DNA from: Salvia splendens | Taxonomy: Eukaryota; Streptophyta; Magnoliopsida; Lamiales; Lamiaceae | Reading direction: 5' to 3' | NCBI RefSeq assembly: GCF_004379255.2 | Contig: NC_056040.1 | Location: 26,874,852-26,938,851, forward strand | DNA length: 64,000 nt | Part shown: in pieces, positions 54,601-64,000 of the stretch | Layout of the letters: the number at the start of each line of letters is the position of its first letter | How positions within the stretch are numbered: the stretch's first letter is position 1 | Translations under genes and position numbers: made by a program | Notes under the pieces: model-generated | The model's input: the letters and a program-made list of their open reading frames with translations, nothing else | What the model was told of the DNA's origin: nothing | The model's database searches: none

Positions 54601-54944
54601 TACATTTCTCCTCAGAAATGAATGATGACGGACTGCGAGCCGAGTTAGATCTGGCCGAAGAAAGAAGAGAATTGGCGTGCATAAAAGCAGCCAAGTACAA
54701 GGAGCAAGTAGCCCGGTATTACAACCAACGGGTGAAGAAGCTGCAATTTCAAGTGGGAGATCTCGTCTTGAGAAACAACGAAGTAAGCCGAGCAGAAAAG
54801 CTGGGCAAGCTCGAACCCACATGGGAAGGTCCGTATCGGGTGTCAGAAGTCCTCGGCAAAGGGTCTTACAGATTGGCTCACATGTCAGGAGAACAGGTAC
54901 CCCGAACATGGCACATTTCCAACCTCAAGAAGTTCCATTTGTAA
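51681..54944 (+). CDS. pol: Tat element pol: RT, two RNase H domains, integrase
   Basis: 1087 codons from the ATG at 51681, open to a stop at 54944. Reverse transcriptase spans about residues 90-270, with WRMCIDFTDLNKHCPKD and the catalytic YVDD at residues 229-232. The usual Ty3 RNase H follows (LYLAASDQTISAVLVREEG). A second, archaeal-type RNase H begins WSGFVDGASNKMGSGAGILL. The integrase has an HHCC zinc part (H-x3-H ... CPKCQIH), the catalytic core with GIDIVGPLP, then ISDNGTQF and a later glutamate, and a C-terminal GPYRVSEVLG module. Two RNase H domains mark the Tat lineage. There is probably no separate start in use; translation likely enters by readthrough of the UAG upstream. No stop or frameshift was seen. 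Confidence 0.95.
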   Translation: MTEVTSEPNSMTVQLYEDDPSRVVKIGFAGTPLLREKTIQLLKEYKDVFAWSPLDMTGVPPEVITHRLNIDPSVRPIKQKQRLFAAERSQVIHDEVRQLLKADVLFEVKYPSWVANPVMIKKKGGGWRMCIDFTDLNKHCPKDCYPLPNIDKKVEALIGFEIFCFLDLYKGYHQVLMDESDAPKTAFITDVGIFAYKKMPFGLKNAGATYQRMVDKLFRHLIGKQVEVYVDDIVVKSKSTSEYEDNLKSTLNVLKKANLKLNPQKCTFLVDSGKFLGCWVSKDGLKANPSKVQVVQNMTMPKSIHDVQRLTGCLAALNRFLSQAAEKQLPFFKVLKKAPKFEWGAEQKKAFDELKSYLAELPILSAPTGAEVIFLYLAASDQTISAVLVREEGLKQFPIYFTSRALRGPETRYQPLEKIALALVNAARRLRPYFYAHKVCVLTDLPLRQVLTKPEASGRIAKWAIELGEHSIEYLPRKAIKGQALADFLTEAKFDQAIPVIAEQKKSANAELAQPLESEVEPPDCWSGFVDGASNKMGSGAGILLVAPDGHEVTYSLRFLFPTTNNEAEYEALLAGLQLAQSLLAKSLKVHCDSQVIVNHMLGTSEARDERMKKYLDKAQSISRSFSYFRIIRVPRAENSRADTLSKLASDSSSKAEELMHRSIDEAEVHSVSSSPNWMTPILQYLDQGQLPEDRREARKITCRALRYELHEGVLFRKSYLQPLLRCVGPGETDYILREVHEGSCGSHIGARALAKKVLRWGYYWPTLVQEAVQLVKTCPKCQIHANIPKMPQTDLSTMQSPWPFMQWGIDIVGPLPQAPRQMKFLIVAVDYFTKWVEAEPLATITSSKALDFVWKNIVCRFGISHILISDNGTQFTDKTFKNWCQELNIQQRFTSVSHPQANGQTEVTNRILVKGLKARLEQAKGQWVENLPQVLWSYRTTPTTSSGETPYSLVYGTEAVIPVEIGVPSPRTLHFSSEMNDDGLRAELDLAEERRELACIKAAKYKEQVARYYNQRVKKLQFQVGDLVLRNNEVSRAEKLGKLEPTWEGPYRVSEVLGKGSYRLAHMSGEQVPRTWHISNLKKFHL

Positions 54945-55780
54945 GAGACAGTCCGGTCGGTCAGTCAGTCTTATGTGCTTTCCTTGTTTTTTATTTTGCT
55001 CTCTTTGCCTATGTGCGTTTTTGTTTGTCTTACGTGCGTTGTGTCTGTCTATGTGAGTGTCGTCTCTTACAAATGTAACTGAGGTATCTTGTTCTTCGAA
55101 GGCTGATCCCCTTCTTAGAACGTGTACAAGCCAACGATTGTGAGTCAAAGCTTCTAAAGAGGATACAAGACCACAATTCAGCTTAAACAAGCAGTTCGTC
55201 TGAAACGAGCTGCAATAAGCCAACGATTGTGAAGTCAAAGCTTCTAAAGAGGATACAAGACCACAATTCAGCTTAAACAAGCAGTTCGTCTGAAACGAGC
55301 TGCAATAAGCCAACGATTGTGAAGTCCAAGCTTCTAAAGAGGATACAAGACCACAATTCGGCTTAAAAATCAAGCACTTCGTCTGAAACGAACTGCAACG
55401 AAAGTCCGATTCTCGCGATAAAACTTGCCTGAATTAGGACAAGGGAAAGTCCGATCCACGCGATAAAACTCGCCGAATTAGGACAAGGGAAAGTCCGATC
55501 CCCAAATTAGGACAACGGAAAGTCCGATCCGAGCGATAAAACTCGCCAAATTAGGACACAAGCTTAGTCCGGTCAAAGATGTTTATTTCATCAGACCAAA
55601 GACGAGTCCGGTCAAAGATGTTTATTTCATCAGGCCAAAGACGAGTCCGGTCAAAGATGTTTATTTCATCAAGACCAAGGACCAAGTCTGGTCAAAGAAG
55701 AGTTCACTTCATAAGACCGAGGACAAACATCAACTTACCCCGTACCATTATCCAGGATGCCGAAGTGATTCACTTCGCTT
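54945..55780 (+). repeat. Non-coding 3' region of Tat element with three tandem arrays
   Basis: Array 1 (about 55130-55395): three ~88-bp units with CCAACGATTGTGAAGTCAAA and GAGGATACAAGACCACAATT. Array 2 (55404-55560): four ~42-bp units with AAAGTCCGATCC and GATAAAACTCGCC. Array 3 (55565-55720): four ~38-bp units with GTCCGGTCAAAGATGTTTAT. Extra DNA between pol and the 3' LTR is common in Tat elements. Confidence 0.85.
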
Positions 55781-55796
55781 TTCGGGGGGGGGGTAG
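55780..55796 (+). other. Polypurine tract
   Basis: A run of about ten G residues followed by TAG lies immediately before the TG that opens the 3' LTR. It would prime plus-strand synthesis. The G run is long and could be miscounted in sequencing. Confidence 0.8.
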
Positions 55797-56425
55797 TGAT
55801 GGAGTACGTACTAAACAAGCCAGCACAAAGCCCCAGAAAGAGTATCAGTTCGGCATGACCAAAGAGTTCGGCCTCAGCCTACAGCTCAGTAAAAACCAAC
55901 CAATCAAGCTCTGCCCTCAGGTCGGCATCAAGCTCTACTCTCAGATCGGCAAAAGCTGCTCGGCAATAGTTCAGCAGTTCGGTCTCAGCATCGGCAAAAG
56001 CTGCTCGGCAATACCGGACTGGGAGACACGATCTATCTAGTGGTGGACCCATGCAGGCTCTCATGACCTCCACGACATCCACGACATAATTACTGATGAT
56101 GTAAGCCACCGCCTAATTAGTGGCCATGCAGGATCTCATGACCTCCGTGACCTCCACGACTTAGGGTGGTGATGCAAGCCACGATCTCAGTTCTATATAT
56201 AAACGGAACTTAGATCCGATAGAGGAGACACCAACTCTAAGAGAGAGAATATCATATAGCAAGCTTGTATTTGTAAGCTGTAGAAAACAGATCAAGCAAT
56301 ACAACTCTGCCCTCTTTTCTTCCCGTGGACGTAGATTTACCTCAGTAAATCGAACCACGTAAATCTCTGTGTCGTAATTTATTTTTACGAGCATTTATCA
56401 TCATCAAAAATTCGCGGATTCATCA
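55797..56425 (+). repeat. 3' LTR of Tat element (629 bp)
   Basis: Starts TGATGGAGTACG and ends GGATTCATCA, the same as the 5' LTR base for base as far as I could compare. Followed directly by the AGCAG duplication. Confidence 0.95.
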
Positions 56426-56430
56426 AGCAG

Positions 56431-57436
56431 AAAACGATAAGATTATGTTTTGTATTTTCTTGGTAGATTTGTTCAATTGATGTTCTGATTTCGTAGCTGG
56501 CTCAACACCGTTGGTGGAGTTTACATCGCTCGATGTCAGATGTCCAATGATTCAATTACTCCCTATTTTCCCCCTCTCACATCTTCCATTTTTTTAAAAT
56601 GTGAAGCAGATTCAAGTCGGCTGCCTTGAAGAGATCTGTAGTGCACCGCCTTTCCACAATCTAAATTATCGGAGTGCAAGGAATAACCCATAGCCTCGGC
56701 AAGAACAACAACCCAGTAAGTTCGGAAAATTGGACGGTAATCTTTCATTTGTTTAAGGTTGATTTTTTATACTTTTCATTTGCCGCCGATTGAGTGATGT
56801 GCCGCTCTAATGTGCTCCGACAGTTAAAATTGGATTGGTACACGTACCAGTCCCTTATAGTTTACTCATCTCCAACCTGTTGATTGATTGTTAAATGGAA
56901 AAAATGAACATATTTTGAAAGGGTATGCGCTTTCTAATGCAGGGATTCATCAATGTCCGACTTGTGGGTGTATGAACCAAATTTATTCCTTGCTATGTGA
57001 TGACGTTTATTGTCAAATTATGTGGTTGTTGTTTTGGTCTGAAGCTTGAACTACTTGCTGCTGTTACACCATTTTGTCTCAGTTTCTCAAAAATTAAGTA
57101 TCTTGTTTAGCTTACCATATTTTATTTACACAAGGTCATGGTAGTCTACAAACTTGCTTCTCGGTACAACATATTCTATCTCAGATTTGTTCATATGAAT
57201 GAAAAGTTTATTTTTCAGTGCAAAAAATTGAACCTGTCGATTTTGTATTTTACTTCATTGATGGCACCTCCTTTGCCTATGTCTACAACCCTTTACGTTA
57301 TGTTAGAAGACATAATGAATCGTTTACATTTGCAAACTACCATAATCTTGTATCTTTATTTGAGGCACTGTAGATGTTTGTGTGGACGTCGTAGGCGGCA
57401 CTTGATAACACTACTCTCTAATAGGTCGGATTCCTG
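56431..57436. other. Older DNA to the right of the Tat element, no clear gene
   Basis: This continues the sequence left of the Tat insertion. It probably forms the 5' part of the decayed Harbinger copy, but no element end or coding exon is recognisable before about 57437. Confidence 0.4.
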
Positions 57437-58640
57437 CTACAAGTCCATCATATGAGTCTGCTTGTCTCTGTTAGCGATACCGATTGCTTAGTCAATTTTC
57501 GTATGGACAGGAATACATTTGGGAGATTGTGTGTTCTTCTAAAGGAAGTAGGGGGTTTACATGGTAGGTATGTGTTCGTTGAGGACCAGGTTGCAATGTC
57601 ATCACACAAAAAAATCAAATTATAGGTTTCAACTTCAAACGGTCAGGTGAAACTATTTCCCATTATGTGCACCGTGTTCTCTTAGCTGTTATCAAGTTGC
57701 ACATAGTTTTGTTGCCTACACCAGATCCCGTCACGGAGGATAATTTGGACCCAAGGTGGAAATATTTTAAGGTATTTTGTTCACTTTAAAGTTAATTTAG
57801 GTATGACCAACTGAAACCTTGCAATGGGGTGTTGTTTACTATCGTACCATCAGCCTTTTTTATTTAAAATTATGTGTAGGGATATATTGGAACGTTAGAC
57901 GTGACGTATATCAATGTCCTAGTTAGCAACACGGACAAACCATGTTATCGCAACCGACCCTCGCGGTTTGTGACTGCAAAATGAGGTTCATGTATTTTTT
58001 ATCGGGCTGGGAAGGGTCAGCCGGTGATTCTCAAGTGCTCCGAGATGCCGTCAGAAGGGAAGATGGCTTAAGGTTCCTAAAGGTTGTGATGTGTAAAATT
58101 GTATGTAGAACTAGTATGTAGCTTATTGCAAATGATATTTTCTGGCTGTAATATGACTAAATTATACACGTACTTCTTCATCTAGGTAATTACTTTTTAT
58201 ATGATAACGGATATGCAAACGCTGAAGGATTTTTTACACCCTTCAAAGGTGTCCATTATCATTTAAAAAAATGAGGAGTAGGCAACCGAAGACCACAAAA
58301 TGCCCATGAGTTGTCCAACCTACGACACAGTAAAGCACGAACATAATTGAGCGTGCTTTCGTTGTGTTAAAGATGCGATGGGGTGTTCTCCGGAGTGTCA
58401 GCTTCTATCCCATAAAAACTCAAATTAGGTTGATCATAACATGCATTTTGCTGCACAATTTTATCCGGGGTGAAATAACAAACAATCCAGTTGAGGAAGC
58501 AATTGATATTGGACATAAGATGTTGTGAACACGATGACTATACTGACATGGAATACATTGTCCAAGTTGAAGCTACAACTGATTGGACTCTAATGCGGGA
58601 AGACTTGGAAAATTCCATGTGGTTAAATGTGTTGTCTTAG
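57437..58640 (+). pseudogene. Decayed Harbinger transposase
   Basis: Pieces of a full Harbinger transposase lie in order. N-terminal part at about 57460-57775: NFRMDRNTFGRLCVLLKEVG, then VFVEDQVAM and KRSGETISHYV, ending LDPRWKYFK at a possible donor. Catalytic part 1 at about 57880-58085: GTLDVTY, where GALDGT is usual, and SGWEGSAGDSQVLRDAV. Catalytic part 2 at about 58187-58640: NGYANAEGFFTPFKGVHYH, then LRHSKARNIIERAF, LHNFIRGE and a C-terminal DWTLMREDLENSMW. Frame changes in the first two parts and deletion of residues after VAM show that it is dead. A matching Myb-like accessory gene lies tail-to-tail with it at about 60.1-60.4 kb. Confidence 0.8.
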
Positions 58641-60055
58641 TAATAAGGACAAATAAGTGTTGCTATATTGAATTGACAATGTGGTTCCTGTTTTCAGTTG
58701 GTATTGAAGTTATTTTGGTTTATTATTCGATGTATGTATTATGAACTTCCTTTGCTTGTTGTTGCAGCGTGGGAATGTCGACATCAGCGTGGGAAAGTTA
58801 AAAGAAATTTAAAAAAAATATTTTTTCATTTGTACAAAAACGAAAATAAATAAAAAAATTCAAAACATAGAACAATTATGAATGAAAATTACTACTAGCT
58901 TCAGCTCTACGGAGAGAAACTTCAGCTCTACGGATGAGAAAATTAAACATGAAAATTAATAAAAACAATAAAGCAATCAAATATTTTATAATATGGAAAT
59001 TTAGAGACAATAAGGGATTTAGTAACATCAACAAAATAGACTCACATAATTTTGAAAACAAATCAAAGTAGATATACATACATACACTTTGACGTATCTA
59101 GTCGTGTGCGTAAAGTATGGCTTAATATTTTATTTTCTTTTTGGCCCTCTTATTTCCACATACTGATATGAGGGTCGAGCGTGAGAAAACCATGATCGTC
59201 ATCTCAAACTAGCCGGAGTCATGCAATAATGACTTTCTTTTCCAAAAGGAGAACTGGAATGGACAAGGGTTCGACCATGGCGCAGCTACTGACTCCAAAC
59301 CAGGTGAGGTGACCATGTTCGCCGCAAGCTTCTGTTCCAAGATGTAAACCCACCTGACATGGAATCAACTAACAACAAGGGCCATGTTTATTATGTACCG
59401 GGCAAAGATGGGAAAATATCTAAGAAAATGGACACTGAACTCAGAAAGGCCTCGGAATCTCGTCCACGCGTTCCGCCAAAGGTCCCAATGTACACATGTG
59501 ACTCTTCAAGCCCCATAATGTGGTGGAGGATGCTCCGCAAGCCACTGATGTGAGATGTGTGATAGTAGGTCACCATCTAGTCACCAAGGTGTTTTGTGTG
59601 TGTCGTATAACCTATTATATGCATAGTTATCATTTTGCTACTTGAATATATTCAAGTATGTATTATATGTTGTAGCCTACTGATCCATAGTTGGGACTAT
59701 GTCAAACTAATTTGTATGTTGTTATTAACTACTAAGCATATGAATGACTAGTAGAATGTGTGTTTATCAATTATTTATAGAGCCATAATATATTACACCA
59801 AAAATACATACACCTACAAACTTATCATTCCAAACATATGGATGCACAACAATACATACTCACGGTGAAGTAGAATTTAGCTTTAAAAAACATACCAAAA
59901 GCTGAATCGTCGAACCAACAAGCACAAATAAAACAAGGAATTTAAGTTTTTATAATATAGGCACAATACACAAAAAGATATTAACAAAAATGGGCTTCAC
60001 GTCTGTCGAATAGAAGCCATAGCGATTTCTTTATAACACCAAAGCATGACCAGCA
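58641..60055. other. Interior of the decayed Harbinger copy, mostly non-coding
   Basis: AT-rich. One 64-codon open frame at 59359-59553 (VYYVPGKDGKISKKMDTELR) has coding-like composition but I do not recognise it; it could be a scrap of another gene. Confidence 0.35.
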
Positions 60056-60367
60056 TGACCAACATCAAATGAGGTGCTCCTTCTCCATGACTCAGATGAC
60101 ATAGTCAGGTTTTTTCACATCGGGCAGCCCCATGGAGATCTCTAATCGGGAGTTTTCTTTCCCAATGATGTCAAAGATCATACCTTGTGTGCATCAGACA
60201 ATTTGGCATCTTATCCAGATGGCGAAATATATCTTGCCTAGCTTTGCCGAGGTCCATGTCGTATCCGATGCGTGTTGATAGAGTATCCAACCGTGAATTG
60301 GTCTCGGCATGCAATTTTCCATGTAGTTTCAGCAGGCCATCTCCCTCATCTGTCCGTATAAAGGGGT
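60056..60367 (-). pseudogene. Harbinger accessory (Myb/SANT-like) gene, C-terminal remnant cut by a copia LTR
   Basis: The minus strand reads TDEGDGLLKLHGKLHAETNS, then RIGYDMDLGKARQDIFRHL, and, after a one-base frame change near 60172, DIIGKENSRLEISMGLPD. The second proteins of plant Harbinger elements, which have an N-terminal Myb/SANT-like domain, end in a region of this type ('FDHL..IPGL....R...CDIIGKENSRLEIFMGLPDE'). The upstream part is cut off exactly where the copia LTR begins (60368), so the copia inserted into this gene. Its position tail-to-tail with the transposase remnant supports a common origin. Confidence 0.6.
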
Positions 60368-61808
60368 TGGCAGCGGAAGCGTGCATAAATATCCGATCAC
60401 ATGAATTTGATCTATTTAGCAGATTATTCAGACAAATTCTATTCGCGCAATTATCACATGTATCATGCTCATAACTTGAATTAAAACATGCTTTAGCATA
60501 TAAAATCCCTAAAACATGCTTAATACCGAATTAGCCAATTTACCTCGTTGATTCAATCAAGAATCGATGATGGCTGGCTCCGTCTCCAATACAAGACCTC
60601 GGATCTTCTGACTGGTGTCCCGGACTATACGCTGATATTTGTGTGGCAAATATCACCAACGTACTAGGACTCGAATAATGGAGGACAGAAACTGCTCACG
60701 GAGGAGGCACAAATTTCGAACTCTCTCTCTCTCTCTCTAGAGGGGGACGAAATTTTTATGTAGAAAAAAGTATTTTTTGTCTCATTTATTCTCCTATTTA
60801 TATTAAGTCATAAATTGGGCCCAGTCAGGGATCTAAGGAAGAATTGGATCAGGCCTCACCCAATTAGCTTTTTACTAATTAAATTGAACCCACAATTTAA
60901 TATAAGCTTATATTGGAATATTACAAGCAGCCACTACAGAAGTAATATTGCACTGCCTTTCCAAATCCGAAATTACAAGTATTCCGGGTTTCCTTTATTT
61001 GCGTTCAATTCATTTCCCGCGCTTAAGATAGAAACATCCATTAATTAATTAATGTCTGCTATGGACTTAATTAATCAACATATTTAATCTCCAATAGTAG
61101 ACTTAGCAAGAAACTCTTATTTATTATTCATAGGGTAATCAAACTCCAACTAGCTAAGTTCCGAACAATAAAACCTTGTTTCGAGCTCCTCTTGTGGATG
61201 TTATCAAACGAAACTCTCCTCGCGCACGATTCAACGTAATAGCAATCCTAGCACCGCTAGATAATGATCACCACTACCCAATATACATGGATCGTTGGGT
61301 TACGAAAAACCCGCACCTTTGGTAAGTCAAAGTAGTAGATACTCAATATCGTATGCTCAATGCTAACGTACATTGATTAAGAAATTATTATCAAGACCTC
61401 GTCTTTCAGTAGATAGCATAAAGACTCGTCTTGCTGTTAGATCCATTCAGTGCTATACCACACCAACGTCATCTTATTTCAATAAGGCTTAGAAATAATC
61501 GGACTGACATTGCAACCTTTCACGATAGGTAGTCTTGGCCTATCTGGGTTGTGAAATTCTTCTTTTTCTTTGTTCAGAACTGACCGTGTTACCTTAAAGT
61601 GGACGACGCCCACAACCGGTCTACTAGAACAAAGACTTAGACTTTGTTACGTTCTTATACATTTAAATATGCGATAAACAACCATTAAATGTAAAACATA
61701 ACAACATTATGACAAAAATAATCTGTTTTATTCATTGGAAAATAACAAGTAGAGTTTTACAATATCCAATCACTCGAAAGGTGATTTCTAGTATACAAAA
61801 CCCTAACA
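60368..61808 (-). repeat. 3' LTR of a copia element (about 1.44 kb)
   Basis: On the minus strand it starts TGTTAGGGTTTTGTATAC just after a purine tract (AAGTGGGAGAT) and ends CGCTTCCGCTGCCA, giving TG...CA borders. GGGGT at 60363-60367 would be one copy of the 5-bp duplication; the other is outside the window. The exact inner border is inferred from the ends, since the partner LTR is not in view. Confidence 0.7.
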
Positions 61809-61825
61809 ATCTCCCACTTATACTC

Positions 61826-64000
61826 AAAACAGCTTTCGAGTATACAAAAAAAATAGTGCACACGTCTAAATTTCTCCCACTTATACTGAAAGCGAGTTGA
61901 GGTCTTAAATGAGTCGAACTCCCATCCCTTCAACGTGGCATTCGAACGGTTTCACCGCCAAAGCCTTTGTAAAAGGATCTTCCAGGTTGTTCTCTGACGC
62001 AATCTTGACCACTTGTATGTCTCCTCTCTACACTATATCTCTAATGATATGATACTTCCGCTCTATGTGTTGGCTCGCTTTGTGAGCTCTTGGTTCTTTC
62101 GAGTTTGCCACAGCACCAGAATTGTCACAATAAATGGTGATGCTCTTGGGCAGATTCGAAACCACCCCTAATTCCATAAGGAAGTTCTTGAACCATACTG
62201 CCTCTTTTGCAGCCTCCGAAGCGGCCACATACTCGGCTTCCATGGTTGAGTCTGCGATGCATTTCTACTTCACACTCTTCCAAATTACGGCTCCACCTCC
62301 TAAGATGAACACATATCCTGAAGTAGATTTTCTCGAGTCCTGATCAGCTTGAAAGTCTGAGTCAGTATATCCCAAAGGACAGAGCTTGACTGCATTGTAA
62401 ACTAGAGCATAGTCCTTAGTCCGTTTAAGGTACTTGAGTATGTTCTATACGGCAGTCCAATGTCCTTGGCCCGGATTCGACTGATATCTTGCCATCATGC
62501 CAACAACAAAACAAATATCAGGTCTAGTACAAAGCATATGGAATCCTTCTCATTTCCTGTATCTCAGATGGCGTTTTAGGGCACATCTTTTGAGATAAAT
62601 AGATGCCATGTCTAAAAGGTAAGAAACCTTTCTTGGCGCCCTGCATGCTAAAACGACTAAGTACTGTGTCGATGTAAGGTTGTTGAGATAAGCACAACAT
62701 CTTTTTATTGTTTCCAATTAGAAGAATGTCATCTACATATAAAACTAAGAACACCACATTCCCCTTATCAACTTTCTTATACACACAGCTTTCACTTGTG
62801 CACTTTTCGAATCCAAACTTGCGAACAGTTTGATCGAAACATTGGTTCCACAATCTAGATGCTTGCTTGAGGCCATAAATGGCCTTCTTAAGCTTCCAAA
62901 CCATGTGTTCTTTGCCCTTTATGGCATATCCTTCCATATAGATGGTCTCCTCAAGACCGCCGTTTAGAAACGCAGTTTTAACGTCCATCTGTCATACATC
63001 CCAATCCATATAAGCTACAATAGACAATAGTATTCGGATCGATTTGAGCATGGCCACTGGGGAGAAGGTCTCGTCATAATCGACGCCTTCCTTTTGGGTA
63101 TACCCCTTGGCCACTAGTCTTGCCTTAAAGACTTTAACTCGTCCATCGGGTCCACGTTTACGTTTATATATCCACTTGCTCCCAATAGCAGTACAGCCTT
63201 CGGGTAAGACGGACAAATCGTAGACGTCTTTGTCTATCATAGATTGTAGTTCCGAATCCATTGCTTTCACCCATTCGCAATGATCGACATCTGCCAGCGC
63301 CACCGCAAAGTTCCAGGGATCTAATACATTGCTGTCCGAGGAGTGATCCATAGATTCCCCAAACCAATGTATCTGTCGGGCTCATGCAAGACCCTCCCAC
63401 TGCGGCGCGGCACTACAATATTTTGAGTAGAAGTTGAAGTTTCGGGAATTGATTGTACACTTGGTACTTGTTCTTGGTTAATGGAACTTGTGACAGAAGT
63501 CAGCTCATCGAGAGCCACTTCACTGCTGGGTTTATGATTCATTACATAGTCTTCCTCCAAGAATGTCGCGTGAGTACTCACAATGACTTTCTTGTCTCGG
63601 AGACTAAAGAATTCATAACATTTCGTGCCTTTGGGGTATCTTATAAACAAACGTACCTCCGTCCTTGATCCTAGCTTTGTTGGATCCTTTTCCAATACAT
63701 GAGCCGGGCAACCCCAAATCATGAGATGTGCTAGATTGGGCTTACGCCCAGTCCACAACTCATAAGAAGTAATAGGTACGGATTTTGATGGTAAATTGTC
63801 TAAAATATGGCTTGCAGAAAGCAAGGCATGTCCCCAAAACGAAATAGGCAGACGTGCATAACTCATCATCGATCGAACCATGTTTAACAAGGTCATGTTT
63901 CTTCTTTCAGCCACGCCGTTTTGCTGGGGCGTGCCCGGCGCAGTCAGTTGGGATTCAATTCCCGACTCCGATAAGTAGTCCAAAAATTCGGCACTGAGCC
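61826..64000 (-). pseudogene. Ty1/copia pol, decayed, runs off the window
   Basis: On the minus strand, from the window edge: the integrase end with TAPGTPQQNGVAERRN (63983 to about 63350), a linker, RT with VFKARLVAKGYTQKEGVDY (63351-62992) and QMDVKTAFLNG then LYVDDILLIG (62988-62524), and RNase H with STMEAEYVAASEAAKEAVWF (about 62520-62028). The order integrase-RT-RNase H places it in Ty1/copia. It has a TGA before MDVKTAF, a frame change with lost bases near 62520, a TAG near 62440 and a TAG just before the KCIADSTMEAEY stretch. The element is therefore inactive. Gag, protease and the 5' LTR lie beyond position 64000. Confidence 0.9.

Larger units (their letters stand above)
48850..56425 (+). 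mobile_element. Full-length Tat-type Ty3/gypsy LTR retrotransposon
   Basis: 7576 bp between AGCAG duplications at 48845-48849 and 56426-56430. Order: 5' LTR, primer site, gag-protease frame, UAG, pol frame (RT, RNase H, second RNase H, integrase), a non-coding region with tandem repeats, purine tract, 3' LTR. The order RT-RNase H-integrase places it in Ty3/gypsy, and the extra archaeal-type RNase H domain points to the Tat lineage. The LTRs look identical by eye, and both frames are open apart from the single UAG, so it may still be able to move. Confidence 0.95.

Noticed and set aside
54502..54909. 135-codon minus-strand frame inside pol
   Set aside because: It is antisense to the integrase C-terminal region, which is clearly the coding strand.

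Overview
This window is a stretch of eudicot nuclear DNA, probably from an asterid (a Lamiales plant is my guess, not shown by the sequence). The plant assignment rests on GT-AG introns in plant housekeeping genes, a plant-only hybrid proline-rich cell-wall protein gene, and many plant transposon types: Stowaway, Tourist, Mutator-like, hAT, PIF/Harbinger, Tat-type Ty3/gypsy and Ty1/copia. Only three host genes are visible; almost everything else is mobile DNA.

Region 1 (1-9.0 kb) is AT-rich intergenic DNA carrying small DNA elements: several Stowaway-like MITEs (one with a SINE-like insert), two Tourist-like elements with TTA target duplications, and a Mutator-like element with long inverted ends and a 9-bp target duplication. 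Region 2 (9.0-26.7 kb) is the most unusual part. Its elements have inverted or related ends, abut one another, and are separated mostly by (TA)n tracts, like beads on a string. At least six end-types occur (called here A, B, C, F, G and H). Their interiors differ: a GATAAAATGATA minisatellite, a near-perfect foldback about 1.3 kb across, 278-bp tandem repeats, arrays of a 44-bp unit, and captured host-gene fragments. A third family A copy at 35.2-37.6 kb holds pieces resembling four different host genes.

Region 3 (27.5-44 kb) holds the host genes. They are an intronless hybrid proline-rich protein gene (+) with four identical 120-bp internal repeats; a Lunapark-type ER membrane protein gene (-), five coding exons, with a 2-bp frameshifting insertion in exon 1; and a CNOT10 homologue (-), six coding exons, with all introns in phase 0. 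Family A copy 3 lies between the last two and ends about 110 bp beyond the CNOT10 stop codon.

Region 4 (44.4-64 kb) is a patchwork of larger transposons: a deleted PIF/Harbinger element with perfect 14-bp ends; a deleted hAT element with a perfect 8-bp duplication only 8 bp further on; a young Tat-type retrotransposon with 629-bp LTRs that look identical and a leaky-type UAG between gag-protease and pol; a decayed second Harbinger copy; and a decayed copia element on the minus strand that cuts the Harbinger accessory gene and runs off the window.

No rRNA gene, intact tRNA gene or CRISPR array was seen. Splice sites, exon joins and family names were read by eye and from memory of the families; no search was run.
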